DNA of 56,463 nt from UMGS1052 sp045580005 (GCA_045580005.1 JAZNMZ010000060.1:1-56463); one strand, 5' to 3'. Positions 17,094 to 26,174 are shown, counted from the stretch's first letter. Made by a program: numbers and translations. The notes: generated by a model not told the origin, from the letters alone.

Positions 17094-17843
17094 ATGTCAA
17101 AGCAACACGAAAATTTTCTTGAGGGAATACGCGACGGTATACCGATTTGTCTCGGATACCTGTCGGTATCGTTTGCATTCGGAATATCGGCGGTTGGCAT
17201 GGGACTTTCTGTCCTTGAAGCAGTGCTTATTTCACTATTCAATCTCACCTCGGCAGGCCAGCTTGCGGGAGCGCCTATTATTGCCTCTTTCGGCTCGCTG
17301 TCCGAGCTTGCCGCAACACAGCTTATTATCAACCTGCGCTATTCGCTCATGTCAATCTCGCTCTCGCAAAAATTCGGCGACAGCGTGCGTCTGCGCGACA
17401 GATTCTGGATTGCCTTTTGCACGACAGACGAAATTTTTGCCGTAGCATCGGGAAAGCCTCATGCTGTCGGCAGAAGATATATGCTGGGTCTTGCTCTCAC
17501 GCCGCCCATCGGCTGGACACTGGGCACGCTTCTCGGGGCTGTGGCAGGCAACATTCTGCCCGAGAGCATAAGCTCGGCGCTCGGAGTTGCAATATACGGA
17601 ATGTTTGTTGCCATCGTTCTTCCACCCTGCAAGAAAAACCGCGCAACCCTTATGTCAGTAATCCTCTCGATCGCACTGAGCTGCGCTTTTTATTATATTC
17701 CTTTCCTTAATCGCATCGGCAGCGGCTTTGTTATCATCATCTGCGCTGTCGTGTCAAGTCTTGTTTTTGCGCTGATAGCGCCTATTTCCGAGGAAAGCCA
17801 AGAGTCCGAAAAGGAGGAAGTAAGCTATGCCGCACGCACTTAA
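17094..17843 (+). CDS. azlC: AzlC-family branched-chain amino acid exporter, large subunit
   Basis: This 249-residue membrane protein begins with the AzlC signature GIRDGIPICLGYLSVSFAFGI and has LTSAGQLAG and INLRYSLMSISLSQ motifs typical of the family. AzlC pairs with small AzlD to export branched-chain amino acids or analogues such as 4-azaleucine. It overlaps azlD by 17 nt, a sign of translational coupling. The C-terminal tail is acidic (SEESQESEKEE). No ribosome site is strong; the sequence before the ATG is AAGTGTATAAAT. Substrate is inferred from family only. Confidence 0.9.
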   Translation: MSKQHENFLEGIRDGIPICLGYLSVSFAFGISAVGMGLSVLEAVLISLFNLTSAGQLAGAPIIASFGSLSELAATQLIINLRYSLMSISLSQKFGDSVRLRDRFWIAFCTTDEIFAVASGKPHAVGRRYMLGLALTPPIGWTLGTLLGAVAGNILPESISSALGVAIYGMFVAIVLPPCKKNRATLMSVILSIALSCAFYYIPFLNRIGSGFVIIICAVVSSLVFALIAPISEESQESEKEEVSYAART

Positions 17844-18147
17844 ATTTGCCCTTTATCTTTTTGTAATGGCAGGCGTTACATATCTTGTAAGACTTCTTCC
17901 TGTTCTCATCATAAAGAAAAAAATACAAAACAGGTTTGTAAAATCGTTTTTGTACTACATTCCCTATACAGTCCTCGCAGCGATGACACTACCGGCTATA
18001 TTCTACGCAACAGAAAACATCCTGTCTGGGGTGATAGGCTTTATGGTTGCAATACTCCTTGCATTTTTTGATAAGAGCCTTCTCACTGTTGCCCTGGGCA
18101 CCTGTGCCCCGGTGTTTGTCGTCGAGTTTGTTCTTACCCATATATAA
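17827..18147 (+). CDS. azlD: AzlD-family branched-chain amino acid exporter, small subunit
   Basis: This 106-residue protein has four hydrophobic segments and the AzlD pattern GVTYLVRLLPVLI ... VKSFLYYIPYTVLAAMTLPAIFY. It is the partner of AzlC, with which it is translationally coupled. The ribosome site AGGAGG lies within the azlC end. A strong terminator follows directly. Confidence 0.9.
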   Translation: MPHALKFALYLFVMAGVTYLVRLLPVLIIKKKIQNRFVKSFLYYIPYTVLAAMTLPAIFYATENILSGVIGFMVAILLAFFDKSLLTVALGTCAPVFVVEFVLTHI

Positions 18148-18175
18148 AAAAACTGCAGATTTTCTGCAGTTTTTT
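18147..18175. terminator. Bidirectional terminator
   Basis: AAAAAACTGCAG / CTGCAGTTTTTT with a 5-nt loop, between azlD and the end of the aromatic operon. Confidence 0.9.
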
Positions 18176-18181
18176 GTTTTA

Positions 18182-19213
18182 TTAAAGAAGGTCTGCGATA
18201 TCGAGGATGAGGCGTTCTGTCTTTTCCCAGCCGAGGCACGGGTCTGTAATTGACTGTCCGTATGTGTGCTCGGCACCTATCTTCTGACAACCATCTTCGA
18301 TATAACTCTCAATCATAAAGCCCTTTACAAGCTTTTTGATATCGGCATTGTGACGGCAGCTGTGAAGAACCTCCTTTGCAATTCTCGGCTGCTGGGTGTA
18401 GTCCTTACCTGAGTTTGCGTGGTTTGTATCAATGATAACACCGGGGTTCTTGAGGTCTGTCTTTGCATATGTCTGGCAGAGAGCCACAAGGTCCTCATAG
18501 TGGTAGTTGGGCTGTGACTGTCCGAACTTGTTTGTATATCCTCGAAGAATCGAGTGAGTAAAGTTATTGCCGCCGCTCTTAACCTCCCATCCGCGATAGA
18601 GAAATGTGTGCTGATGCTGTCCTGCGGTGATTGCGTTCATCATAATCGAAAGGTCGCCGCTTGTCGGATTTTTCATACCGACAGGGATATCAAGACCGCT
18701 GGCTGTGAGTCTGTGCTGCTGGTTTTCAACACTGCGTGCACCTACTGCAACATAAGATAGAATATCCGAAAGGTAACGATGATTTTCGGGATAGAGCATC
18801 TCATCGGCACAGGAGAATCCTGTCTGTTCGATAGCTTTCATGTGCAGTCTTCTGATTGCGACAATTCCCTTGAACATATCAGGGTCTTTTTCCGGATCGG
18901 GCTGATGAAGCATTCCCTTGTAGCCGTCGCCTGTTGTACGGGGCTTGTTTGTATATATTCTGGGAATGATAAGAATCTTGTCGCTTACCTTTTCCTGCAC
19001 TTCTCTGAGCCTTGTGATATAGTCAAGCACAGAGTCCTCGTTATCCGCAGAGCACGGGCCTATAACAAGCACGAGCTTGTCGCTCTTGCCTTCAAAAATC
19101 TTTTTGATTTGTACATCGTTCTTTTCTTTTGCTTCTGCAGCAGCCGCCGAAAGTGGATACATTTCCTTTACTTCCATAGGGATGGGAAGCTTTCTGATAA
19201 AATTCATATTCAT
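18182..19213 (-). CDS. aroF: 3-deoxy-7-phosphoheptulonate synthase, class I alpha
   Basis: This 343-residue enzyme condenses phosphoenolpyruvate and erythrose 4-phosphate, the first step of the shikimate pathway. Signatures: VIGPCSADNEDS near 50, PRTTGDGYKGM near 95, SFLYRGWEV-type region, KNPTSGDLS near 190 and IDTNHANSGKD near 265. Length fits the AroF/G/H group, about 350. PRTTVGWKG of E. coli is PRTTGDGYKG here. It is the last gene of the operon, 14 nt after tyrA, with AAGGAGA before the ATG. I see no fused chorismate mutase, and any feedback specificity is not readable. Confidence 0.93.
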   Translation of the reverse strand: MNMNFIRKLPIPMEVKEMYPLSAAAAEAKEKNDVQIKKIFEGKSDKLVLVIGPCSADNEDSVLDYITRLREVQEKVSDKILIIPRIYTNKPRTTGDGYKGMLHQPDPEKDPDMFKGIVAIRRLHMKAIEQTGFSCADEMLYPENHRYLSDILSYVAVGARSVENQQHRLTASGLDIPVGMKNPTSGDLSIMMNAITAGQHQHTFLYRGWEVKSGGNNFTHSILRGYTNKFGQSQPNYHYEDLVALCQTYAKTDLKNPGVIIDTNHANSGKDYTQQPRIAKEVLHSCRHNADIKKLVKGFMIESYIEDGCQKIGAEHTYGQSITDPCLGWEKTERLILDIADLL

Positions 19214-19227
19214 TGTCTGTGTCTCCT

Positions 19228-20088
19228 TTATACCTTATCGAACAGTTTTCTCCGTTCGGTCGATTTTCTCATCATTTCTTTCATGCCCTCAATATCGTCT
19301 GCAGCCAGCATATCTTTGAGCCTCGAAAATTCCTTTTCAAAAATTTCCATCTGCGAAAGCAGCGCGTCCTTGTTGAGAGAGAACAGCTCGCTCCACATAT
19401 CTTCGTTTATTCTCGAAATTCTTGTAAGGTCCCTGAAAGAGTCGCCTGTGTACTTTATAAAATGCTCACAGTCGCGGCAGGTCATAAGTGAAATTGCTAT
19501 ACAGTGAGTAAGCTGCGAGAGGAAGCCTATCATCTCATCGTGCTCCTCGGGCGAGGTCACCGAGATATTGCCGAATCCGAGCACCGTGCCGAGAGTACAG
19601 CACGCCTCTATTGCCTGCTCGCTGTTCTTATCTGTCGGTGTTACTATATAGTTTGCGCCCTTGAATATGCGCTCGTCGCTGTTTTCAACGCCATATACCT
19701 CGCGACCCGCCATAGGGTGAGCGGCGATAAATTCCACATCATCACGCAGTATCTCCTGAATTTTGTAAACAATAGGTGCCTTAACACCCGTTACATCAGT
19801 GATTATTGCTCCGCTTTTTATGTACTTCTGATACTTTTCTATCCACTCGACAAACACCTTTGGATAAAGGCAGAAGACAATAAGGTCGGCATTCTTTACC
19901 GTTTCCTCGCTGACTGCCGTAGTACCGCTCGATATGATACCCTCGCGCAAGGCATAGTCTATTGAGGCGGGGCTTCTTGTAATTGCGCTGACATTGTAGC
20001 CTTTTTTTGTAAGGGCGCGTGCATAGCTTCCGCCTATAAGACCAAGTCCTACTATGAGTACATTTGTATTCTGATCAAAATTCATCAT
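19228..20088 (-). CDS. tyrA: Prephenate dehydrogenase
   Basis: This 286-residue NAD-dependent enzyme decarboxylates prephenate to 4-hydroxyphenylpyruvate in tyrosine synthesis. It has the Rossmann motif VLIVGLGLIGGSYARAL near 10, VFCLYPK and DVTGVKAPI segments, and the family block AAHPMAGREVYGVENSDE near 120. It has neither a fused chorismate mutase nor a C-terminal ACT domain, so Tyr feedback through ACT is unlikely. The ATG overlaps the aroA stop (ATGA), indicating coupling; its ribosome site AAGGAG lies inside aroA. Confidence 0.92.
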   Translation of the reverse strand: MMNFDQNTNVLIVGLGLIGGSYARALTKKGYNVSAITRSPASIDYALREGIISSGTTAVSEETVKNADLIVFCLYPKVFVEWIEKYQKYIKSGAIITDVTGVKAPIVYKIQEILRDDVEFIAAHPMAGREVYGVENSDERIFKGANYIVTPTDKNSEQAIEACCTLGTVLGFGNISVTSPEEHDEMIGFLSQLTHCIAISLMTCRDCEHFIKYTGDSFRDLTRISRINEDMWSELFSLNKDALLSQMEIFEKEFSRLKDMLAADDIEGMKEMMRKSTERRKLFDKV

Positions 20089-21293
20089 TTCTGCTCCTTT
20101 GAGAATTTAATTCCGAGAGTTTCTATCACTTCAAAAAAGTCGGGGAAACTCTTTTTTACCGCCTCGGCGCCGTCGATGCTGCCGCCGTAAACCGAGCTTA
20201 TCAGCGCAAGCGACATCACTATCCTGTGATCGTTGTGTCCGTAAAGCTCTTGTACAGGGGTATGAAGCTGAGCTTTTTTTACCACAACATAATCATCGTG
20301 CACTTCAATATCAGCGCCGAACTTAGAAAGCTCGCTTGCCATAACTGCGGCTCTGTCGCTTTCTTTTATCTTGAGTCTTTGCGTGCCGTAAAAGGTAGCT
20401 CCGCCAAGCATTGACGCCATAGTGAAAAGAACCGGGGCAAGATCGGGGCAATCATCAATGTGAAGTGTGGGTGCGCCCTGTGCAAGCTGCGGGAACATCT
20501 CTCGATACACTCTGTCACCCTGGATAGTTTCCTTTAAAAGTCCTGTCACCCGAACATCGCCGCCGATAAGATTAAATGCCTCCAGGAAAGCTGCGTTTGA
20601 GCAGTCGCCCTCAACAGTCACCTCGCGCGGCGTGTACTTATCTTTTGCCGAGATATAAAGAGTGTGGTCGTCCTGCCAGTATACCTGTACACCAAACTGC
20701 GCGAGTGCGCCTATCGTAAGGTCGATATACGAGCGGCTCGACACGGGAGGAGTAATATCTATAACACTGTCCTCGTCAAGGAGCGACAGCGCAAAAACAA
20801 GCCCCGTAATATACTGGCTGCTGATATTGCCCATTACAGAATATCTGCCTGCAGAAAGCCTGCCGCATACGGTAAGGCTGTCCTTGCATTTTGTAAATTC
20901 AAAGCCGTTTTCACGGCAGATTTTTTCATATTCGTCAAGAGGTCTTGAAAACAGCTTTTCGCTGCCGACAAATTTTACCGGCTCTCCGAGTAAAAGTGCC
21001 ACAGGTACAAAAAAGCGAAGTGTACTTCCGCTCTCGTTGCAAAAAAGCGTGTCTTTTGCTTTTGTGAGCTTTCCTCCGTTCACATACACGCTGCCGTCCT
21101 CGTAGTGACACTCGATTCCGAGCGATTCAAGACAGGATATTGTTGCCTTGATATCCTCCGAAAGGCTTATATTATGTACAACACTCTGCCCCCGGCAAAA
21201 CGCCGCGGCAATGAGAAGTCTGTGCGCCATGCTCTTTGACGGAGGAGCCTTGACACAGCCTCTTGCGGCTGATTTTTGTACCGTTACTTTCAT
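20085..21293 (-). CDS. aroA: 3-phosphoshikimate 1-carboxyvinyltransferase (EPSP synthase)
   Basis: This 402-residue enzyme joins shikimate 3-phosphate and phosphoenolpyruvate. Motifs are PPSKSMAHRLLIAAAF near 20, CNESGSTLRFFVP near 87, SSQYITGLVFAL near 160, IKESDRAAVMASEL near 325 and GHNDHRIVMSLALI near 365. It is slightly shorter than the usual 425-430 residues. The ATG overlaps the aroQ stop by ATGA. It lies in the aromatic operon. Confidence 0.95.
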   Translation of the reverse strand: MKVTVQKSAARGCVKAPPSKSMAHRLLIAAAFCRGQSVVHNISLSEDIKATISCLESLGIECHYEDGSVYVNGGKLTKAKDTLFCNESGSTLRFFVPVALLLGEPVKFVGSEKLFSRPLDEYEKICRENGFEFTKCKDSLTVCGRLSAGRYSVMGNISSQYITGLVFALSLLDEDSVIDITPPVSSRSYIDLTIGALAQFGVQVYWQDDHTLYISAKDKYTPREVTVEGDCSNAAFLEAFNLIGGDVRVTGLLKETIQGDRVYREMFPQLAQGAPTLHIDDCPDLAPVLFTMASMLGGATFYGTQRLKIKESDRAAVMASELSKFGADIEVHDDYVVVKKAQLHTPVQELYGHNDHRIVMSLALISSVYGGSIDGAEAVKKSFPDFFEVIETLGIKFSKEQK

Positions 21294-21733
21294 TTTTTTG
21301 CTCCGATGTGCTCTACAAGCAGGTCTACAGCTTCTATATATCCTGCAAAGCCCTTGCCTGATACCATCTCAATACAGCCCTGTCTTATATAGCTTATTTT
21401 TCTGAACTCATCGCGGTTGTCAACATCTGATATATGCACCTCAACCGCAGGCAGGCTGACTGCCTTTACCGCGTCGAGAATCGCCACACTTGTGTGGGTA
21501 TATGCTCCGGGATTTATCACAATGCCGTCAAACTTGTCAAAATATGCTTTCTGGATATAGTCGACAAGGTCGCCCTCGTGATTTGACTGGAAAAACTCGC
21601 ACTCTATCCCTCTGTCTCCGCAGTGATCCGAAATCTGCTCGCACAGACTTTTGTATGTGGCGCTTCCGTATATGTCGGGTTCTCTGATGCCAAGCATATT
21701 GAGGTTGGGCCCGTTTATAATCATTAGTTTCAT
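21290..21733 (-). CDS. aroQ: 3-dehydroquinate dehydratase, type II
   Basis: This 147-residue enzyme removes water from 3-dehydroquinate by the type II route and usually forms a dodecamer. It has INGPNLNMLGIREPDIYG (with the catalytic Tyr in the lid loop), FFQSNHEGDLVDYI, NPGAYTHTSVAILDAV and EVHISDVDNRDEFRK. The start is the ATG at 21733, which overlaps the aroEK stop (ATGA) and has AAAGGA 9 nt before it. An in-frame extension upstream lies inside aroEK and lacks family similarity. Confidence 0.95.
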   Translation of the reverse strand: MKLMIINGPNLNMLGIREPDIYGSATYKSLCEQISDHCGDRGIECEFFQSNHEGDLVDYIQKAYFDKFDGIVINPGAYTHTSVAILDAVKAVSLPAVEVHISDVDNRDEFRKISYIRQGCIEMVSGKGFAGYIEAVDLLVEHIGAKK

Positions 21734-22968
21734 TTTGTTCTGTCCTTTGCTATTTTTTCTGCGCACTCTTTTGCTGTGCCGGACGAGTCAATCCTCACAT
21801 CACAGCTTGCAAGATATATTCCGTATCTCTCGTCGTAGCGCTTTTTGAGAGCCTCGCTATCGGATGACAAGGGTCTGTCTGGTGTGACAAGCAGCCTTTC
21901 AAGCGGTCGGTCGAGGAAATATATTCTGCCGTTTTTCTTGAGGTTTTTAATATTTTCTTCGCGCAATATAGCTCCGCCGCCTGTCGAGATAATACATCCC
22001 GTCTTGCCCGAAAGCTCTGCTATTACCTCGCTCTCTATATCTCTGAAAGCCTTCTCCCCGTGTTTTGCAAAGAAATCGGATATTTCCATGCCAATTCTGT
22101 TTTTTATCTCATCATCACTGTCAAAAACTTTGATACCGAGAGTTTCTGACAGGATTCTGCCGACGGTGGTCTTTCCCGATGACGGCATACCTGTGAGCAC
22201 TATGTTCTCTTTCATAGCAGTGATTTTCTTAAACGCCGCCTCGGCAGTTTCGTCTGAAATTTTGGTGTCAAGGAAGAGCTCTGCTGCCTTTGCTCCCTGA
22301 TACATCAGCATATAAAGACCGCCCGATGCGTTAATACCCTTTTTTATACAGGAAAAAACAAGCTCTGTGCGGAGCGGATTGTATATCGCGTCAACCACAT
22401 ACAAGAGCTTCGGAAATTTATTTATATCGACAGGTGTCGCGTCATGCTTCGGGAACATTCCGACAGGCGTGGTATTGATAATCACCTCGGCGTCATTATG
22501 CTCGCGCTCGGCATCACAATAGCTGATTTCGCCGTCAGCCGGTGTTCTGCTGACAGTATATATTTCTCTCGCTCCGAGCGAAGCTGCCACAGCGCGTGCT
22601 GTGAGGGATGTTCCGCCCGAGCCCAAGATAAGCACCTTCTTGCCAAAAAGCTCCATTTTGCAGTGCAAAATAAGGCCTTTAAGACCTGCAAAATCGGTGT
22701 TGTATCCGCAAAGTCTGCCGTCTTTGTTGACGATAGTATTGACAGCTCCTATTGCCTTTGCCTCATCGCTGATATAATCAAGATATGGGATAACCGCCTT
22801 TTTATAAGGGATTGTCACATTAATACCCAAAAAATCCCGCTCTTTCATAAAGCTGTCGAGCTCACATGGTTCTATCTCGCAGATTTTATAATCATAGCCG
22901 GCAAAAAGCGCGTGTATTTCTTTTGAAAAACTGTGTGGAAGTTTTTCACCTATAAGTCCGTACTGCAT
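21730..22968 (-). CDS. aroE-aroK: Fused shikimate dehydrogenase - shikimate kinase
   Basis: One 412-residue frame carries two consecutive pathway enzymes. Residues 1 to about 250 are AroE: LIGEKLPHSFSKEIHALF, NVTIPYKKAVIPYLD with the catalytic Lys, YNTDFAGLKG with the catalytic Asp, and the nucleotide loop LGSGGTSLTARAVAA. Residues about 253-412 are AroK: Walker A GMPSSGKTTVGR, FDSDDEIKNR, FRDIESEV, ISTGGGAIL and DRPL. All catalytic residues I know are present, so both halves are likely active. Fusion of neighbouring steps would keep stoichiometry. There is no frameshift, and the linker is short. The AroE domain is slightly short. It sits between aroC and aroQ in the operon. Confidence 0.94.
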   Translation of the reverse strand: MQYGLIGEKLPHSFSKEIHALFAGYDYKICEIEPCELDSFMKERDFLGINVTIPYKKAVIPYLDYISDEAKAIGAVNTIVNKDGRLCGYNTDFAGLKGLILHCKMELFGKKVLILGSGGTSLTARAVAASLGAREIYTVSRTPADGEISYCDAEREHNDAEVIINTTPVGMFPKHDATPVDINKFPKLLYVVDAIYNPLRTELVFSCIKKGINASGGLYMLMYQGAKAAELFLDTKISDETAEAAFKKITAMKENIVLTGMPSSGKTTVGRILSETLGIKVFDSDDEIKNRIGMEISDFFAKHGEKAFRDIESEVIAELSGKTGCIISTGGGAILREENIKNLKKNGRIYFLDRPLERLLVTPDRPLSSDSEALKKRYDERYGIYLASCDVRIDSSGTAKECAEKIAKDRTK

Positions 22969-22977
22969 ATTTTTCCC

Positions 22978-24066
22978 TCAGGCAAGGTAGTCTGTGCCGA
23001 ACCGTATGGCAAGCATATCACAAAGTGCAAGTGAAACGACACTGTCGACAACAACTGCCGCGCGGTGGAAGATTGCAGGGTCGTGTCTGCCTGTGATTTC
23101 TATCTGCGCGTCCTTATTTTCAAAGAAGTTTACTGTATCCTGCTTTCTTGCAATAGACGGTGTAGGCTTTACCGCACAGCGGAAGATAAGCTCCATGCCA
23201 TTTGTGATACCGCCGTTGATACCGCCGTTGTTGTTGGTCTTTGTCACGACCTTGCCGTTTTCCATACAGAAAGCGTCGTTAGCTGCACTTCCGTACATAT
23301 CACAGAGCGAAAAGCCTGCGCCGAACTCAACGCCCTTGATACCGGGCACCGAGAAGAGCGCGTGGGAAAGCACGCTTTCCATACTGTCAAAGAAAGGCTC
23401 GCCCACACCTGCAGGCATACCGTATACTGCCGTTTCAAGTAGGGCACCAACGCTGTCGAGATTTTCTCTTGCTTTAAGGATTTCGGCTTCGACAGCCTCT
23501 TTCTTTGTCATATCAAGCAGTGGGAAATTGCCTTTTTCAAGAGAAATTATGTCATCCCTTATGTCGCAAAACGCTCTGTCGGATACCCCTTTGCAGCGCG
23601 CGATATGCGTGCCGACAAGAATACCTTTTTCACGCAGAGCATACTGACAAAGAGCGCCGAGCGCTACAAGAGGTGCTGTGATTCTGCCCGAAAAATGTCC
23701 TCCGCCGCGATAGTCCTCGTATCCGTGGTACTTGCAAAAAGCGGCATAATCGGCATGTCCGGGGCGCGCAAGCGGGCGTGTGGCAGAATAGTCCTTGCTC
23801 TTTGTGTCGCCGTTTTTGATAACAACAGCTATGGGTGTGCCTGTGGTCTTTCCCTCAAAAACACCGCTCAAAAACTCGACCTCATCTGCTTCGCGGCGCG
23901 GAGTAGATATAAGTCCTGTGCTCTTGCGCCTGTCGATTTTACTCTGAATATATTCCTTATCAACGCTAATTCCGGGAGCAAGTCCGTCGAGCACTGCGCC
24001 GATAGCTGTGCCGTGGCTCTCACCGAAAATTGTAAGAGATACGCTTTGTCCGAATGAGTTTTTCAT
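22978..24066 (-). CDS. aroC: Chorismate synthase
   Basis: This 362-residue FMN-dependent enzyme turns EPSP into chorismate. Motifs are FGESHGTAIGAVLDGLAPG near 14, KSTGLISTPRREADEVEFLSG, RPGHADYAAFCKYHGYEDYRGGGHFSGRITAP (in pieces near 100-130), TKTNNNGGINGGITNG near 275 and GRHDPAIFHRA near 330. It is full length. The ATG at 24066 follows AAGGAG, and it lies 10 nt after aroB. Confidence 0.96.
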   Translation of the reverse strand: MKNSFGQSVSLTIFGESHGTAIGAVLDGLAPGISVDKEYIQSKIDRRKSTGLISTPRREADEVEFLSGVFEGKTTGTPIAVVIKNGDTKSKDYSATRPLARPGHADYAAFCKYHGYEDYRGGGHFSGRITAPLVALGALCQYALREKGILVGTHIARCKGVSDRAFCDIRDDIISLEKGNFPLLDMTKKEAVEAEILKARENLDSVGALLETAVYGMPAGVGEPFFDSMESVLSHALFSVPGIKGVEFGAGFSLCDMYGSAANDAFCMENGKVVTKTNNNGGINGGITNGMELIFRCAVKPTPSIARKQDTVNFFENKDAQIEITGRHDPAIFHRAAVVVDSVVSLALCDMLAIRFGTDYLA

Positions 24067-24076
24067 AAAGAACTCC

Positions 24077-25072
24077 TTATATGGAATCTATATATTTTTT
24101 TATTTCGTCAAAAGAAATATTGCGAAGCTGATACTCGCCTATTCTTTCAACATACACCACGGTTACTCCCCCGGCAGACGCCTTTTTGTCGTGTGTCACG
24201 GCGTCAAAGAGATTTTCGTAGCTGTGAGCAGTGGGAAGTCCTACCCTCTCGAGCACCGATATAAGTCTGCGTCTTACCTCGCCGTCGCACATATAGAGCA
24301 TTCCGAGTGCCACGCACTCGCCGTGATAAAGCTCTGTGAAATTCGCCGCACTCTCTATCGCGTGGCCTATCGTATGACCGAAGTTGAGGACCTTTCTTAT
24401 GCCGTTTTCCTTTTCATCGTTCTCTACAAAGTGCTTTTTTATCTTAAGCGAGCGCACAATGATGTCCTCGACATCATATAACCCGCCTTTTTCTATGTCG
24501 CAAAAGAGCTCCTCGTCAAATGTCATTGCCATTTTTATCGACTCGGCAAAGCCCGAAAGAAGCTGTCTTTTGGGCAAAGTTGCGAGCACATCGGGATCTA
24601 TAATTACTTTCTTCGGCTGATAAAAGGCGCCGACAACATTCTTAATCTCGCCGAAGTTGACTGCAACCTTGCCGCCGATAGATGAGTCCACCTGAGACAG
24701 AAGTGTTGTGGGAATGTTGTAAAAATCAACACCTCTCATATATGCAGACGCCACAAAGCCCGAAAGGTCTCCGACAACGCCGCCGCCTACAGCAATAACG
24801 CAGTCGCCTCTTGTAAAGTGCTTGTTGAGCATAACAGAGAGCAGCTTTTCAAACACAGCAATAGACTTGCTCTCCTCGCCGCTCGGCACTGTCACAATAG
24901 TGGCGTCGGCGCATTGCGAGGCAACCGTCTTTGCATATTCGACAGGGACACCGCTGTCTGTCACGACAAGGGCTTTTCTATTAAGATTAAGCTCGTCCGA
25001 TACTCTCCCGAGCGCTCCTCGCTCGACGAGTATGTCGTAGCTCTTTTCGCCTAAATTTATCGGTATTGTCAT
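24077..25072 (-). CDS. aroB: 3-dehydroquinate synthase
   Basis: This 331-residue NAD- and metal-dependent cyclase is the second shikimate step. It has GGGVVGDLSGFVASAYMRG near 95, TTLLSQVDSSIGGKVAVNFGE near 120, the metal-binding GFAESIKMAM, FGHTIGHAIE and HGECVALGM near 240. It is about 30 residues shorter than E. coli AroB, which is common in clostridia. The start ATG overlaps no gene; it lies 10 nt after pheA with GAGGTG as ribosome site. Confidence 0.95.
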   Translation of the reverse strand: MTIPINLGEKSYDILVERGALGRVSDELNLNRKALVVTDSGVPVEYAKTVASQCADATIVTVPSGEESKSIAVFEKLLSVMLNKHFTRGDCVIAVGGGVVGDLSGFVASAYMRGVDFYNIPTTLLSQVDSSIGGKVAVNFGEIKNVVGAFYQPKKVIIDPDVLATLPKRQLLSGFAESIKMAMTFDEELFCDIEKGGLYDVEDIIVRSLKIKKHFVENDEKENGIRKVLNFGHTIGHAIESAANFTELYHGECVALGMLYMCDGEVRRRLISVLERVGLPTAHSYENLFDAVTHDKKASAGGVTVVYVERIGEYQLRNISFDEIKKYIDSI

Positions 25073-25082
25073 ATTACACCTC

Positions 25083-26174
25083 TCAAATACACTGATGGGG
25101 AAGAAATACTCCTGCGACCTTCACCTTATCGCAGCTGTGCGAAAGCTCAGAAAGCATTGCTTTTCCCTGCTCGCTTGTGACATCTCCCTCAATCTCTGCA
25201 TAGAAGTAATACTCCCACAAAAGCTCCTTCATCGGACGGCTGCGCAGTGTCCTCATATTGAACTTGTGCGAGCCGATAATGTCAATGGCAGCTGCAAGTG
25301 AGCCTGCCTCGTTCTTGGCAGTAAAAAGAATTACAGAACAAAGTCCTTTGGTGCTGTGATCTTTGTTGAGAGAGCGCGTGAGCACCGCAAACTTTGTTGT
25401 GTTGGTGTTGCTCATATTTATATTTGCCTGTAAAACCTTAAGTCCGTAGATCTGCGCCGTTTCCTCGCTTGCGACAGCGGCAAAGCTCACATCGCCGCTT
25501 TCCTTTACAAACTGTGCGGCAAGTGCGGTATTGGCATATTCCATAGTCAAAAACCCGTGCTCTCTTATATAAGGTGCACATTGGGCGAGCGCCTGAGCGT
25601 GGCTCACAACAGTTTTGATATCGTCAACACTCGCCTCGGGAAGCGCCAGCAGATTTTGATTTACTGCAAGCTCATACACTCCGTTGACGAACAGCGAGCC
25701 CTGAAAAATCAGGTCTGTCACCTGTCCAACCTCGCCTGCGTAGCTGTTTTCGGTGGGCAGAACAACCGCGTCGCACTCGCCCTTTACGACAGCCTCATAC
25801 GCCGAGGCAAAATCGGGAAAAGAAACAGCGGTGCCGTCGGGAAAAATCCTCTGAGTCGCAATATGCGCAAATGCACCCTCAACCCCGCTGTATGCTATAC
25901 GCATACCCGACAGAAGTCTGTGCTGATAGCTTTTTGAAACATCCATCACATTCTGTAAAAAAGGAATATAGTATTCTCTTAAGGTGTCATCTTCAATAAG
26001 TGTGCTGTTGCGTGCGATAACTTCCTTTTCTCTCTGAGAGTCAAAAATCGGAAGCCCGTGCTCAGCCTTATACTGTGCGACAAGGCTTGCTGCCCTCATT
26101 CTCTCGCAAAACAAAGAAGCAATTTCCTTGTCCACCCTATTTATGATACTTCTTGCTTCATCAAGCTTTGTCAT
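25083..26174 (-). CDS. pheA: Bifunctional chorismate mutase - prephenate dehydratase (P-protein)
   Basis: This 363-residue protein has an AroQ-type chorismate mutase (residues 1-85: INRVDKEIASLFCERM with the catalytic Arg/Lys pattern), a prephenate dehydratase (about 90-270: IAYSGVEGAFAHIA, VLPTENSYAGEV, NTTKFAVL) and an ACT domain (about 280-355: NEAGSLAAAIDIIG). Two textbook motifs are altered. The catalytic TRF is TKF here, and the Phe-binding ESRP of the ACT domain is RSRP. Feedback inhibition may therefore differ, but this is inference. It is the promoter-proximal gene of the aromatic operon, with AAAGGAG before the ATG. Confidence 0.94.
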   Translation of the reverse strand: MTKLDEARSIINRVDKEIASLFCERMRAASLVAQYKAEHGLPIFDSQREKEVIARNSTLIEDDTLREYYIPFLQNVMDVSKSYQHRLLSGMRIAYSGVEGAFAHIATQRIFPDGTAVSFPDFASAYEAVVKGECDAVVLPTENSYAGEVGQVTDLIFQGSLFVNGVYELAVNQNLLALPEASVDDIKTVVSHAQALAQCAPYIREHGFLTMEYANTALAAQFVKESGDVSFAAVASEETAQIYGLKVLQANINMSNTNTTKFAVLTRSLNKDHSTKGLCSVILFTAKNEAGSLAAAIDIIGSHKFNMRTLRSRPMKELLWEYYFYAEIEGDVTSEQGKAMLSELSHSCDKVKVAGVFLPHQCI

